The notes below the pieces were generated by a model. The model had not been told where the DNA came from and ran no database searches. It was given only the letters and a program-made list of their open reading frames with translations. 33,648 bases of DNA from Lachnospiraceae bacterium UBA4260 (GTDB lineage: Bacteria; Bacillota; Clostridia; Lachnospirales; Lachnospiraceae): positions 1 to 33,648 of the forward strand of contig DGWK01000034.1 of assembly GCA_002395235.1 (NCBI GenBank), written 5' to 3'. Made by a program: the position numbers and the translations under genes. Below are positions 1 to 7,637 of this stretch, in pieces (the first letter of the stretch is position 1; each line of letters starts with the position of its first letter).

Positions 1-2
1 TG

Positions 3-443
3 GCAGTTATGTCTTCCTTCAACTATATCGGCAACCGCTGGGCAGGCGGCAGCGCTTCCCTGTGCAAGACCGTCCTTCGCGACGAGTGGGGCTTCAAGGG
101 ATTTGTTGAGACAGACTACTTCGGCGTTTACGGCTACATGAGCGCTGACCAGGCGATCCGTAACGGCACTGACCTGATGCTGGTCAACTATCCTACAGCA
201 ACCAATGACGTGCAGTTCCGTGAGACTAACGGTGCACAGCAGGCTATGCGTGAGGCTGCCAAGAACATCCTCTACGTCGTCGCCAACAGCCGTCAGTACG
301 ATCCCGCTAACCTGAACACGGGCATGGCTAAGTGGAAAGTTATCATGTATGTGGTGGATGCGATCGTTGCGCTGATCTGCATTGGACTGTTTGTAAGGTT
401 CCTGAATAATTATAAGAAGAGGAAAGCTGGAAAGCTGTATTGA
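3..443 (+). CDS. Glycoside hydrolase family 3 enzyme, C-terminal part, membrane-anchored (5' truncated)
   Basis: The frame is open from the left edge, so the gene starts outside the window. The visible part matches the end of the GH3 TIM barrel: EWGFKGFVETDYFG holds the likely nucleophile Asp (bases 114-116), followed by an AIRNGTDLML segment and a final helix. In the usual GH3 order a second alpha/beta domain of about 200 residues follows this barrel. Here only about 70 residues follow before a single hydrophobic segment (about bases 339-400) and a Lys/Arg-rich tail. This suggests the reversed domain order known from some rumen clostridial beta-glucosidases, with the barrel last and anchored by a C-terminal helix. 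Beta-glucosidase or a related exo-glycosidase activity is likely; the substrate cannot be judged. Confidence 0.85.
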   Translation, partial: AVMSSFNYIGNRWAGGSASLCKTVLRDEWGFKGFVETDYFGVYGYMSADQAIRNGTDLMLVNYPTATNDVQFRETNGAQQAMREAAKNILYVVANSRQYDPANLNTGMAKWKVIMYVVDAIVALICIGLFVRFLNNYKKRKAGKLY

Positions 444-480
444 TGAGGAAGTGAAAAATTGCTTCCATGAGTCATCATCG

Positions 481-661
481 CTGCCAAAAAAGTGATAGTG
501 GTCTTTAAAAACCCTTCTTCGGTGGATATTCCACCGAAGAAGGGAACAGAAACAGGCCTATATATCTCTAAGGCAGTTATAGTGCCTATTTCTAAACCCT
601 TCTTCGGTGGAATATCCACTGAAGAAGGGTTTTTAAAATGGGTATACAGAATTTTTGGCAG
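481..661. repeat. 181-bp nested palindromic element, MITE-like
   Basis: The element begins CTGCCAAAAA (481-490) and ends with its exact reverse complement (652-661). The two halves pair over most of their length: a 34-base core differs at one position, and pairing resumes further in (GAAACAGGC against GCCTATTTC). Each arm core is also a near-perfect palindrome around GGATATTCC or GGAATATCC, so the structure is a palindrome made of palindromes. The centre AGGCA...TGCCT (571-587) is a third small hairpin. No transposase is present and no target-site duplication is evident. It may be a miniature mobile element or a pair of outward-facing terminators. Confidence 0.75.
594..634 (+). terminator. 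Rho-independent terminator, right arm of the palindromic element
   Basis: AAACCCTTCTTC pairs with GAAGAAGGGTTT across a short stem-loop and is followed by a run of T. It would stop transcription from the GH3 gene. The mirror-image left arm (about 504-541) would act the same way on the minus strand. Confidence 0.6.
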
Positions 662-748
662 ACGACAGACGGAGTAAGAAAAGAACATTGATCCTCCCCA
701 ATTCACCCTGGTTTGTAGAATTATCCACAAGGGCCATCAAACTGGCAA

Positions 749-777
749 TTGAGTTCGAATAAAGAATGATTCATAAT
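749..777 (+). promoter_or_regulatory. Sigma-A type promoter upstream of the lactate permease
   Basis: TTGAGT (749-754) and CATAAT (772-777) are separated by 17 bp, about 45 bp before the chosen start. GAATGATTC (764-772) overlaps the -10 box and TCATTAAATGA (796-806) lies just downstream. Both are short palindromes that could be operator half-sites, but no known regulator site is recognised. Confidence 0.55.
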
Positions 778-821
778 ACCCCATATGTTGAATAATCATT
801 AAATGATGAATGGAGAGAATC

Positions 822-2453
822 ATGTTTTACGCATTACTTGCAGCTGTTCCTTTTTTGCTGGCTCTGGTGCTGATGGTGGGATTCAAGTTCTCATCGGGTA
901 AATCGCTGATCATCTCGCTGATCGCCACGATCATACTTGTGCTGACGGTCTGGAAGATGGATTTCCATACGGTGCTGGCCTATTTTGTCTACGGCGCGCT
1001 CAAGTCGCTGGATCTGCTGCTGATCATAAGCGGCGCGATCCTGCTGCTCAATACGCTCAAGCAGACGGGGATCATGCAGGTCATCAATGACGGATTCCAG
1101 AAGATCACGCCGGATCCCAGGATCCAGGCCATCATCATCGCGTATATGTTCGGCGCCTTTATCGAAGGCGCGGCGGGGTACGGAACGCCCGCAGCGCTGG
1201 CGGCCCCTCTGCTGGTAGGCCTTGGCTTCCCGCCCGTGGCGGCCTGCTCGGTGGCTCTGATCTCGAACAGTACGCCGGTGCCTTTCGCGGCGGTAGGAAC
1301 GCCTATGCTGACCAATATGACCAACCTGTCCAGCGCGGTCACAGAGCAGCTGGGCATCCCGCTGGATCAGTTTACCGCGAATGTGACGCACAAGACGGTC
1401 CTGTATCTGGGGCTGGCCGGTTTTATCGTGCCGATCCTGCTGGTCGTGACGCTGGTCATGTTCTATTCGACGGGAAGAAGGGCAAAGAGTATCGTGGAGA
1501 TGATCCCCTTCTGCCTGATGGCGTCCTGCTCCTTCGTAATCCCTTATTATTTCCTGGGAACTTACCTGGGACCGGAATTCGCGTCGATCATAAGCGCCTG
1601 CGTCGGCCTGGTGGTGACAGTGCTGGCGGCCCGCGCCAAGGTGCTCGTGCCCAGGCATGTCTGGTATTTCTACGATAAGGAGCACGACGAAGTGATCATG
1701 CCCAAGGAGATCTTCGGAACCGTGAGCCGCAGGAAATTGTTCAAGGCCTGGCTCCCTTACCTGATCATCGCGGTGGCGCTGCTCCTCACACGTATCCCTG
1801 CTTTCGGGCTCAGGGCGCTCCTCAATTCGGTGGCCATTCACGTGCAAAATATTCTGGGCGTAGAGGGCCTCAACTATGACTTCGCACTGATCTACAATCC
1901 CGGTCTTACGCCGTTCATCCTGGTGGCGATCGGAACCATGATCGCAAACCGGAAGAATCTGAGCAAAGAGGATGTGGAGCATGTCTTCGGCGCGACGGGC
2001 AAACAGGTCCTGACCATCGCCATGGCCCTTGTGAGCGGCATCGCGATGGTGCAGATCATGCTGGGAAGCGGTCTCAACCACTCCGGTCTGGACGGAATGA
2101 TCACACAGATCAGTACAACGATCGTGGCCAGCATCGGAAAGGCCTTCCCCTTCATCGTTCCGCCGCTGGGCGTCTTCGGCGCCTTCGTCTCCGGCTCCTG
2201 CACGGTGTCCGGCGTCATGTTCGGACCGCTGGAATTCCAGACAGCGCAGATCCTGGGCTTCCCGGCCGCTTCTATAATCGCCCTGCAGATGGCAGGCGGC
2301 GCGATCGGAAATATGATCTGCATCCACAATGTCGTCGCCGTCTCCTCTACGACGGAAGCGACGGGGAATGAGGGAAAGATCATTTCGATGAATATTTTGC
2401 CCTGCGCAGCGTATGTGGTGCTGGTGTTGATCGTGTACTGCATCTTCGGATAG
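822..2453 (+). CDS. lctP: L-lactate permease family transporter (LctP/LldP)
   Basis: This 543-residue polytopic membrane protein matches the lactate permease family: the stretch FGAFIEGAAGYGTPAALAAP followed by LLVGLGFPPVAA, then NSTPVPFAAVGTP, is typical. The C-terminal half has SGSCTVSGVMFGPLEFQ and a second Gly-rich helix region. Such proteins move lactate, and in some cases glycolate, with protons across the cytoplasmic membrane. The second in-frame ATG (822) is preferred over 810 because GGAGAG (812-817) sits just before it and overlaps the first ATG. No lactate dehydrogenase or electron-transfer flavoprotein genes lie beside it, so import and export cannot be told apart. It has its own promoter and terminator and is monocistronic. 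Confidence 0.9.
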   Translation: MFYALLAAVPFLLALVLMVGFKFSSGKSLIISLIATIILVLTVWKMDFHTVLAYFVYGALKSLDLLLIISGAILLLNTLKQTGIMQVINDGFQKITPDPRIQAIIIAYMFGAFIEGAAGYGTPAALAAPLLVGLGFPPVAACSVALISNSTPVPFAAVGTPMLTNMTNLSSAVTEQLGIPLDQFTANVTHKTVLYLGLAGFIVPILLVVTLVMFYSTGRRAKSIVEMIPFCLMASCSFVIPYYFLGTYLGPEFASIISACVGLVVTVLAARAKVLVPRHVWYFYDKEHDEVIMPKEIFGTVSRRKLFKAWLPYLIIAVALLLTRIPAFGLRALLNSVAIHVQNILGVEGLNYDFALIYNPGLTPFILVAIGTMIANRKNLSKEDVEHVFGATGKQVLTIAMALVSGIAMVQIMLGSGLNHSGLDGMITQISTTIVASIGKAFPFIVPPLGVFGAFVSGSCTVSGVMFGPLEFQTAQILGFPAASIIALQMAGGAIGNMICIHNVVAVSSTTEATGNEGKIISMNILPCAAYVVLVLIVYCIFG

Positions 2454-2510
2454 CACAGTGAGATAACGGAAGAGATCGAAAGAGAACAGAAGAGAACGGA
2501 AAAGAAAAAG

Positions 2511-2560
2511 AGCCGCAGAGTCTCAGGCCCTGATTCAGGGAGGGAGACCTGCGGCTTTTT
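2511..2560 (+). terminator. Terminator of the lactate permease gene with a partial tandem copy
   Basis: AGCCGCAG plus GTCTC pairs with GAGAC plus CTGCGGCT, followed by TTTT. The 3' half is repeated almost exactly at 2561-2588, differing by two bases, so a small tandem duplication has left a second partial arm. Confidence 0.8.
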
Positions 2561-2590
2561 GATTCAGGGAGGGAGACCGGCGGCTCTTAC

Positions 2591-2619
2591 TTGCCTTATG
2601 AAATAAGATTCTTTATAAT
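2591..2619 (+). promoter_or_regulatory. Strong promoter of the polysaccharide locus
   Basis: TTGCCT (2591-2596) and a perfect TATAAT (2614-2619) are 17 bp apart, 38 bp before the rfbA start. It is likely the first promoter of the surface-glycan genes. Confidence 0.75.
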
Positions 2620-2657
2620 ATAGTTTGGATTGATATGAGCACAGAAGGGAGAATCTT

Positions 2658-3554
2658 ATGAAGGGGATTGTGTTGGCCGGAGGTTCAGGCACCAGATTAT
2701 ATCCGCTGACAATGGTGACATCCAAACAGCTTCTGCCTATTTTTGATAAACCGATGATCTACTATCCGCTGTCCGTGCTGATGAACGCGGGCATCAGGGA
2801 TATTTTGATCATCTCTACGCCCCAGGACCTGCCGCGCTTTGAGCTTCTGCTCGGAAACGGGCATCAGTTCGGCATTAAGCTCTCCTATAAGGCGCAGCCC
2901 AGTCCGGACGGATTGGCACAGGCCTTTATGATCGGCGAGCAGTTTATTGGTGATGACGCGGTGGCCATGGTGCTGGGGGACAATATTTTCGCGGGGCACG
3001 GCCTCAAGAAGAGGCTCAGGGCGGCCGTCGAGAGCGCGGAGAGCGGCGACGGGGCCACGATTTTCGGCTACTATGTGGACGACCCCGAGAGATTCGGTAT
3101 CGTGGAATTCGATAAAGACGGAAAGGCCGTAAGCATCGAGGAGAAGCCGGAGCACCCCAAGAGCAATTATTGCGTGACCGGGCTGTATTTCTACGACCGC
3201 AATGTCGTGGAGTACGCGAAGTCCCTGAAGCCTTCGGCGAGAGGCGAGTATGAGATCACGGATCTCAACCGGATCTATCTTGAGGACAACCGGCTGCATG
3301 TGGAACTGCTGGGGCAGGGCTTTACCTGGCTCGACACCGGGACCCACGAGAGTCTTGTGGACGCGACCAATTTCGTCAAGACCGTGGAGCAGCACCAGCA
3401 CAGAAAGATCGCGTGTCTTGAGGAGATCGGCTATCTGAACGGGTGGATCACCCGGGAGGACGTGCTCAGGACTTATGAAGTAATGAAGAAGAACCAGTAC
3501 GGCCAGTATCTGATGGACGTCCTGAACGGCAAATATATTGATGAATTGAGATAG
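2658..3554 (+). CDS. rfbA: Glucose-1-phosphate thymidylyltransferase (RmlA)
   Basis: It converts glucose 1-phosphate and dTTP to dTDP-glucose, the first step towards dTDP-rhamnose and other dTDP-deoxysugars. At 298 residues it has the usual family length. The N-terminus has the nucleotidyltransferase signature GIVLAGGSGTRLYPLT, then SKQLLPIFDKPMIYYPLSVL. Further on are QPSPDGLAQAF, LGDNIF, EKPEHPKSNYCVTGLYFYD and the late WLDTGTHESL, all typical of RmlA. The ATG follows AGAAGGGAG. The partner genes rfbB, rfbC and rfbD are not in the window, so dTDP-glucose must be used by enzymes encoded elsewhere. Confidence 0.96.
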   Translation: MKGIVLAGGSGTRLYPLTMVTSKQLLPIFDKPMIYYPLSVLMNAGIRDILIISTPQDLPRFELLLGNGHQFGIKLSYKAQPSPDGLAQAFMIGEQFIGDDAVAMVLGDNIFAGHGLKKRLRAAVESAESGDGATIFGYYVDDPERFGIVEFDKDGKAVSIEEKPEHPKSNYCVTGLYFYDRNVVEYAKSLKPSARGEYEITDLNRIYLEDNRLHVELLGQGFTWLDTGTHESLVDATNFVKTVEQHQHRKIACLEEIGYLNGWITREDVLRTYEVMKKNQYGQYLMDVLNGKYIDELR

Positions 3555-3611
3555 CGCACACATGCGTACAGACGGACGCCGCCGGCAGACAAATCAACAC
3601 AGGAGCTAACA

Positions 3612-4550
3612 TTGGACAAGATAGCAGTATTGATTCCTTGCTACAATGAGTCGAAGACAATTAAAAAAGTGGTAACGGACTGGAAAAAGTCTATCCCGGA
3701 AGCTGTCATCTATGTCTATGACAATAATTCGAGTGACGAAACAGCGAAGATCGCGGAGGAAGCGGGAGCGGTAGTAAGACACGAGTATCAGCAGGGAAAA
3801 GGAAATGTGATCCGCAGAATGTTCAGAGAGATCGACGCGGACTGCTATATCATGGTGGACGGAGACGACACCTATTCGGCGGAGTACGGCAGACAGATGG
3901 CCGATCTGGTCCTGGAGAAAAAGACGGATATGGTTGTGGGAGACAGGCTGTCGTCGACCTATTTTGAGGAGAACAAGAGACCTTTCCACAACTTTGGCAA
4001 TTCTCTTGTGAGGAGCAGCATCAACCGTCTCTTTGATACGAACATCAGAGACATCATGACGGGATACAGGGCTTTCAGCTATCTGTTCGTCAAGAGCTTT
4101 CCGGTCCTGTCCAAGGGATTTGAGATCGAGACGGAGATGACGATCCACGCCGTCGATAAGAATATGCGGATCGAAAATGTCATCATCGAGTACAGGGACC
4201 GCCCCGAGGGGAGCGAGTCCAAGCTGGATACTTATTCGGACGGATTCAAGGTGCTGAGAACGATCTTCCGGCTCTATAAGAACTATAAGCCTATGAGCTT
4301 TTTTGGCGGACTCAGTATGATTTTGTTTATCCTGGCCCTGGTCATGTTCATTCCTATTTTCATAGAGTATGCCAGGACAGGTCTGGTGCCGAGGTTCCCC
4401 ACTTTGATCGTGTCGGGCTTTATCGGGCTCGGAGGTGTTCTGTCCCTGTTCACAGGGCTGATCCTGGCGACGCTGGTCGAGAAGGACAGGCAGGAATTCG
4501 AATTCCGGCTCAATGTTATTGAGAATATGTATAAAATAATAAAAAAATAG
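3612..4550 (+). CDS. Membrane glycosyltransferase family 2, polyprenyl-phosphate glycosyltransferase type
   Basis: The TTG start (3612) is chosen because AGGAG (3601-3605) lies six bases upstream. The N-terminal GT-A domain shows VLIPCYNESKTIKKV, then DNNSSDET and the metal-binding DGDDTY around residue 83, then MTGYRAFS. From about residue 228 there are two hydrophobic helices in a hairpin (FFGGLSMILFILALVMF and a Gly-rich second helix). This plan is that of DPM1/GtrB-like enzymes, which transfer a sugar from its nucleotide to undecaprenyl phosphate at the inner face of the membrane. The sugar is not predictable. It lies 57 bp after rfbA and is probably co-transcribed. Confidence 0.88.
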   Translation: MDKIAVLIPCYNESKTIKKVVTDWKKSIPEAVIYVYDNNSSDETAKIAEEAGAVVRHEYQQGKGNVIRRMFREIDADCYIMVDGDDTYSAEYGRQMADLVLEKKTDMVVGDRLSSTYFEENKRPFHNFGNSLVRSSINRLFDTNIRDIMTGYRAFSYLFVKSFPVLSKGFEIETEMTIHAVDKNMRIENVIIEYRDRPEGSESKLDTYSDGFKVLRTIFRLYKNYKPMSFFGGLSMILFILALVMFIPIFIEYARTGLVPRFPTLIVSGFIGLGGVLSLFTGLILATLVEKDRQEFEFRLNVIENMYKIIKK

Positions 4551-4642
4551 ATACAAAGAGCCGGAAAGTATACATATTATTAATAGAAAAAGCATTGAGA
4601 ATGTATTATAATATTGCAGTTACAGAAATTGTACGTTTTTTG

Positions 4643-4651
4643 TGATATACT
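4643..4651 (+). promoter_or_regulatory. Possible extended -10 promoter before the GT4 gene
   Basis: TGA followed by TATACT (4646-4651) fits an extended -10 element. No good -35 box lies at the right spacing. The 172-bp gap after the GT2 gene is AT-rich here, which is consistent with an internal promoter. Confidence 0.35.
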
Positions 4652-4722
4652 TGTAACGGAGTTTGTCGCGGCGACGCGCGGGGATGAGCGCGGGAGCCGT
4701 GCGGTGACACAGGAGAAGGCTA

Positions 4723-5895
4723 GTGGCGAAGAAAGTACGTGTTTTGCATATCGCGGAAGCGCCGGGAGGCGTTGAACGATACATGGTCGCGTTATTGACT
4801 AAGCTAAAACAGAATTATAGTGATCAGCTTGAGCATATTCTCGTGTGTTCGGATTCTTTTGACGCGGGCAAGTTTGAGGAGATCGTTTCCAAAGTCGAAC
4901 ATGTCGGGGACATGCACCACGCGATCAATGCGAAATTTGATTTTCGCAGCATCATGGCTGTGAGGAACCTGATCAAGAAGTATAAGCCGGATGTGGTCTA
5001 CTGCCACAGCTCCAAGGCGGGGGCGATTGGCCGTATGGCGAATATCGGACTCAGGAACAGGTACGGAGAGAGAAACGCATGCCTGTACAATGCGCATGGC
5101 TGGGCTTTCAATATGAAGGGCGCCAGCAAGAGCCTGATCCGCTCCTATGTGATGGTCGAGAAGATGCTCGCCCCGATTACTGACAGCATCGTATGCATTT
5201 CGGAATTTGAGAAGAATTCGGCTCTCTCTCACGGAATCTGCGATCCGTCCAAACTCAATGTGATCTACAACGGCATCGATCTGGATGAAGAGAACATCGT
5301 TCACACCAAGCCTGCGGATATGCAGGATATCCCGGAAGGCGCGTTCATCGTGGGAATGGTGGGACGCCTCGCGACGCAGAAGGCCCCGGACATCTTTGTC
5401 AAGGCCGCCTCGGTGATCAAGAAGAGGGTTCCCGAAGCGTTTTTTGTCATTGTCGGTGACGGACTTAACAGAAAGGATACGGAGAGACTGGTCAGGGAAT
5501 ACGGCTTGATGGATTCTTTCCTGATCACGGGCTGGGTCGATGATCCTTTCAACTACATCTGCAACTTTGATGTAGCCATGCTGATGAGCAGATGGGAAGG
5601 GTTTGGCCTTGTGCTCCCCGAGTACATGCTGACCCGTAAACCGATCGTGGCGGCCAATGTGGATGCAATCCCGGAGATCATCAAGGACGGTGTGAACGGA
5701 CTCCTGGTAGAACGGGAAGACTTCTACGGGGCAGCGGAAGCGGTCATCAGGCTTCGTGACGACGAAGAGCTCAGAAATTACCTCGTTAAGAACGGACTGA
5801 AAATCGTCAAGGAGCGGTTTGACGTGGAGAGGACAGCGCGCGAGCACAGAGACCTGTTCATGCGTCTTGCCGGCAGAGAGGCAGAGAGCGAATAA
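4723..5895 (+). CDS. Glycosyltransferase family 4 (GT-B fold)
   Basis: The GTG start follows AGGAG (4711-4715) with seven bases between. The 390-residue protein has the two-domain GT-B plan. The N-terminal part has RVLHIAEAPGGVERYM and CHSSKAGAIGRMA. The C-terminal nucleotide-sugar domain begins near residue 205 with VGRLATQKAPDIFVKAA and has the E-x7-E type motif in SRWEGFGLVLPEYM near residue 289. This is close to EpsD/PglA-like enzymes that extend lipid-linked glycans in the cytoplasm with retention of configuration. Donor and acceptor sugars cannot be told. It is followed by a stem-loop, so it may end a transcript. Confidence 0.88.
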   Translation: MAKKVRVLHIAEAPGGVERYMVALLTKLKQNYSDQLEHILVCSDSFDAGKFEEIVSKVEHVGDMHHAINAKFDFRSIMAVRNLIKKYKPDVVYCHSSKAGAIGRMANIGLRNRYGERNACLYNAHGWAFNMKGASKSLIRSYVMVEKMLAPITDSIVCISEFEKNSALSHGICDPSKLNVIYNGIDLDEENIVHTKPADMQDIPEGAFIVGMVGRLATQKAPDIFVKAASVIKKRVPEAFFVIVGDGLNRKDTERLVREYGLMDSFLITGWVDDPFNYICNFDVAMLMSRWEGFGLVLPEYMLTRKPIVAANVDAIPEIIKDGVNGLLVEREDFYGAAEAVIRLRDDEELRNYLVKNGLKIVKERFDVERTAREHRDLFMRLAGREAESE

Positions 5896-5920
5896 CAATT
5901 TTCCATAGCGTAAATGATCT

Positions 5921-5988
5921 CGGCGGAACACTGGGTTCCCGGTCTGTTTGGCAAAATAGTCCGGGCGGAGTGTTCCGTCGATTCTTTA
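5921..5988 (+). terminator. Imperfect long stem-loop after the GT4 gene
   Basis: CGGCGGAACACT pairs with AGTGTTCCGTCG, and CCCGG with CCGGG inside it, followed by ATTCTTT. The T tract is weak, so termination may be partial. Confidence 0.5.
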
Positions 5989-6044
5989 TGCACGCGCGTG
6001 CGGAGAGGTATGTGCGGCCTTTCGCGCAGCCCGCAAGGCGCACC

Positions 6045-6073
6045 TTGATAAATAGCCTGAAATCTTATACACT
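6045..6073 (+). promoter_or_regulatory. Candidate promoter for the CDP-alcohol phosphotransferase operon
   Basis: TTGATA (6045-6050) and TACACT (6068-6073) are 17 bp apart, about 80 bp before the next start. TATACA (6066-6071) is an alternative -10 at a shorter spacing. Confidence 0.4.
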
Positions 6074-6155
6074 AAACTTTGAATTCATGGGAGGCATGCA
6101 CTGCGGGCTGAGAATATGGTTTTGAAGGCCGGCAGCTGCGAATGAAAGAATTATA

Positions 6156-6890
6156 ATGATCACTGTTAAAGATATAGAAGAAAAGTCCATGACGCCTCAG
6201 AAGAAGGCCATGGCCAAGAATGACTTATTTGCGTTTTATATAGGAAGACCGCTTTCCTATGTGCTCACAATTCCTTTTTTGTATACGAATATAAGCCCCA
6301 ACACGATCTCGATCATCTCGATCGTGCCCGCAGTATTCGGCTTTCTGGCCGCCTGCGCGGCGAGAACGAAGGCCGGAATGATCGCCAGCTGGCTCATGTT
6401 CTTTCTGTGGAACCTGCTGGACGGCGTGGACGGCAATGTGGCGAGATATAAAAAGCAGTTTTCGAAGCTGGGGAGCGTCTACGACGCCATGGCAGGTTAT
6501 ATCGCTTCGGCGCTGATGTTCTTCGCCGCCGGGATCATGGCGGCGCACAGCAAGGGTCCGCTGATCGACAGAGGACTGATCGGTGCGGAAGCGCTGATCA
6601 TCTGCGGCGGGCTGATCGCGATCGTGGACCTTCTGCCCAGGCTGGTCATGCACAAGGCGGTCACTACGATGATGGACAAGGAAGCCGTGAAGGACGTCAT
6701 GGACAAGGCAGATTACGGGCTCGTGAAGACGATCGCCCTGAACCTGCGGTCCTGTGCCGGCGGCGCGCAGTTCCTTCTCCTTGTGGCGATCCTGCTGAAT
6801 ATTCTGGATTTGTATACCGTGTGCTATCTGCTGTTCAACACAGCAGTTATGATCATGTCGCTGAGGTCTGTATTAAAAGAAGATAAATAA
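6156..6890 (+). CDS. CDP-alcohol phosphatidyltransferase family membrane protein with altered active site
   Basis: This 244-residue membrane protein belongs to the family that joins a CDP-activated alcohol to a second alcohol with release of CMP. The signature D-x2-D-G-x2-A-R-x8-G-x3-D-x3-D is seen as D89, D92, G93, A96-R97, G106 and D110. Residue 114, where the fourth Asp (the proposed catalytic base) should be, is Gly. The rest of the protein is four to six hydrophobic helices. The ribosome-binding site is weak, and a later start (M12) is possible. The adjacent cytidylyltransferase could supply a CDP-polyol or CDP-glycerol-like donor. With the base missing it may use another residue, bind only, or do a different reaction. 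Confidence 0.8.
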   Translation: MITVKDIEEKSMTPQKKAMAKNDLFAFYIGRPLSYVLTIPFLYTNISPNTISIISIVPAVFGFLAACAARTKAGMIASWLMFFLWNLLDGVDGNVARYKKQFSKLGSVYDAMAGYIASALMFFAAGIMAAHSKGPLIDRGLIGAEALIICGGLIAIVDLLPRLVMHKAVTTMMDKEAVKDVMDKADYGLVKTIALNLRSCAGGAQFLLLVAILLNILDLYTVCYLLFNTAVMIMSLRSVLKEDK

Positions 6891-6900
6891 AAGAAGATAA
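6874..6900 (+). repeat. 14-bp period tandem repeat at the gene junction
   Basis: TAAAAGAAGATAA occurs at 6874-6886 and 6888-6900. The repeat spans the stop codon of the upstream gene and runs into the ribosome-binding region of the next. Confidence 0.7.
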
Positions 6901-6910
6901 GGAAAACACT

Positions 6911-7627
6911 ATGAATATCGCAATCATCATCGCGGGCGGGACCGGCCACCGGATGGGACAGGATATCCCCAAGCAGTTCATCAACGTCTATGACAAACCG
7001 GTTCTTATTTACACGCTGGAGGGCTTTCAGAAGCACCCCGAGATCGACGCCATCGAGGTGGTCTGCATTGACGGCTGGCACGACATAGTATGGGCTTACG
7101 CCAAACAGTTCAATATTGACAAGCTCAAATGGATCGTGTCCGGCGGAAATTCCGGCCAGGAATCCATCCGAAACGGCGTCTACAACCTCGAAGGGAAGTG
7201 CAGCGACGACGATATTATCATCGTGCACGACGGAATCCGCCCGCTGGTGGACGCGACTGTTCTCTCCGACGTCATCGTCAAGTGCAGGAAGTACGGCAAC
7301 GCCGTAACTTCTCTTCCTTACAATGAGCAGATATTTATCGTCGATGACGAGATCAGCACTGTCAAGTATATCCCGCGCGAGACGCTGCGCAGAGTATCGA
7401 CGCCGCAGGCCTACAAGTTCGGCAAGCTGGACTGGGCCTATCACGAGGCTTTCGAGAAGGAGATCGGGATCTACGGCTCTTCCTACACCAACACGATGAT
7501 GGTGGAACTGGGGGAGAGACTCTATTTTGCCGCCGGTTCCGAAAAGAACATTAAGCTGACGACCAAGGATGACCTGGAGATGTTCAAGGCCTACCTGAAG
7601 TCGGAACAAGACAACTGGCTTAAGTAA
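6911..7627 (+). CDS. IspD/TarI-family cytidylyltransferase
   Basis: The 238-residue protein uses CTP to activate an alditol or similar phosphate as a CDP derivative. The N-terminal IIIAGGTGHRMG...PKQF signature, the central VHDGIRPLV (IspD has VHDAARP, TarI VHDGVRP), STPQAYKF and the late IKLTTKDDL are all family marks. The locus context points to the TarI side (ribitol 5-phosphate or a related polyol) rather than isoprenoid synthesis. It lies 20 bp after the CDP-alcohol phosphotransferase homologue and 10 bp before an SDR gene, so the three probably form one unit: activate, transfer, and prepare or modify the substrate. The exact polyol is unknown. Confidence 0.85.
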   Translation: MNIAIIIAGGTGHRMGQDIPKQFINVYDKPVLIYTLEGFQKHPEIDAIEVVCIDGWHDIVWAYAKQFNIDKLKWIVSGGNSGQESIRNGVYNLEGKCSDDDIIIVHDGIRPLVDATVLSDVIVKCRKYGNAVTSLPYNEQIFIVDDEISTVKYIPRETLRRVSTPQAYKFGKLDWAYHEAFEKEIGIYGSSYTNTMMVELGERLYFAAGSEKNIKLTTKDDLEMFKAYLKSEQDNWLK

Positions 7628-7637
7628 AAGGAAAGCT

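Noticed and set aside
492..677. Short open frames across the palindromic element
   Set aside because: Both strands are open only because the sequence is palindromic. The products are mirror images of each other and have no proper start.
721..729. TTATCCACA, a perfect DnaA box
   Set aside because: It is single and has no cluster, AT-rich unwinding element or dnaA gene nearby, so it is not an origin. It could still be a DnaA-binding site near the permease promoter.
891..2456. Long open frame on the minus strand opposite the lactate permease
   Set aside because: It is the mirror of a GC-rich coding strand. Its product is rich in Arg, His and Asp with no known domain, while the plus strand matches LctP throughout.
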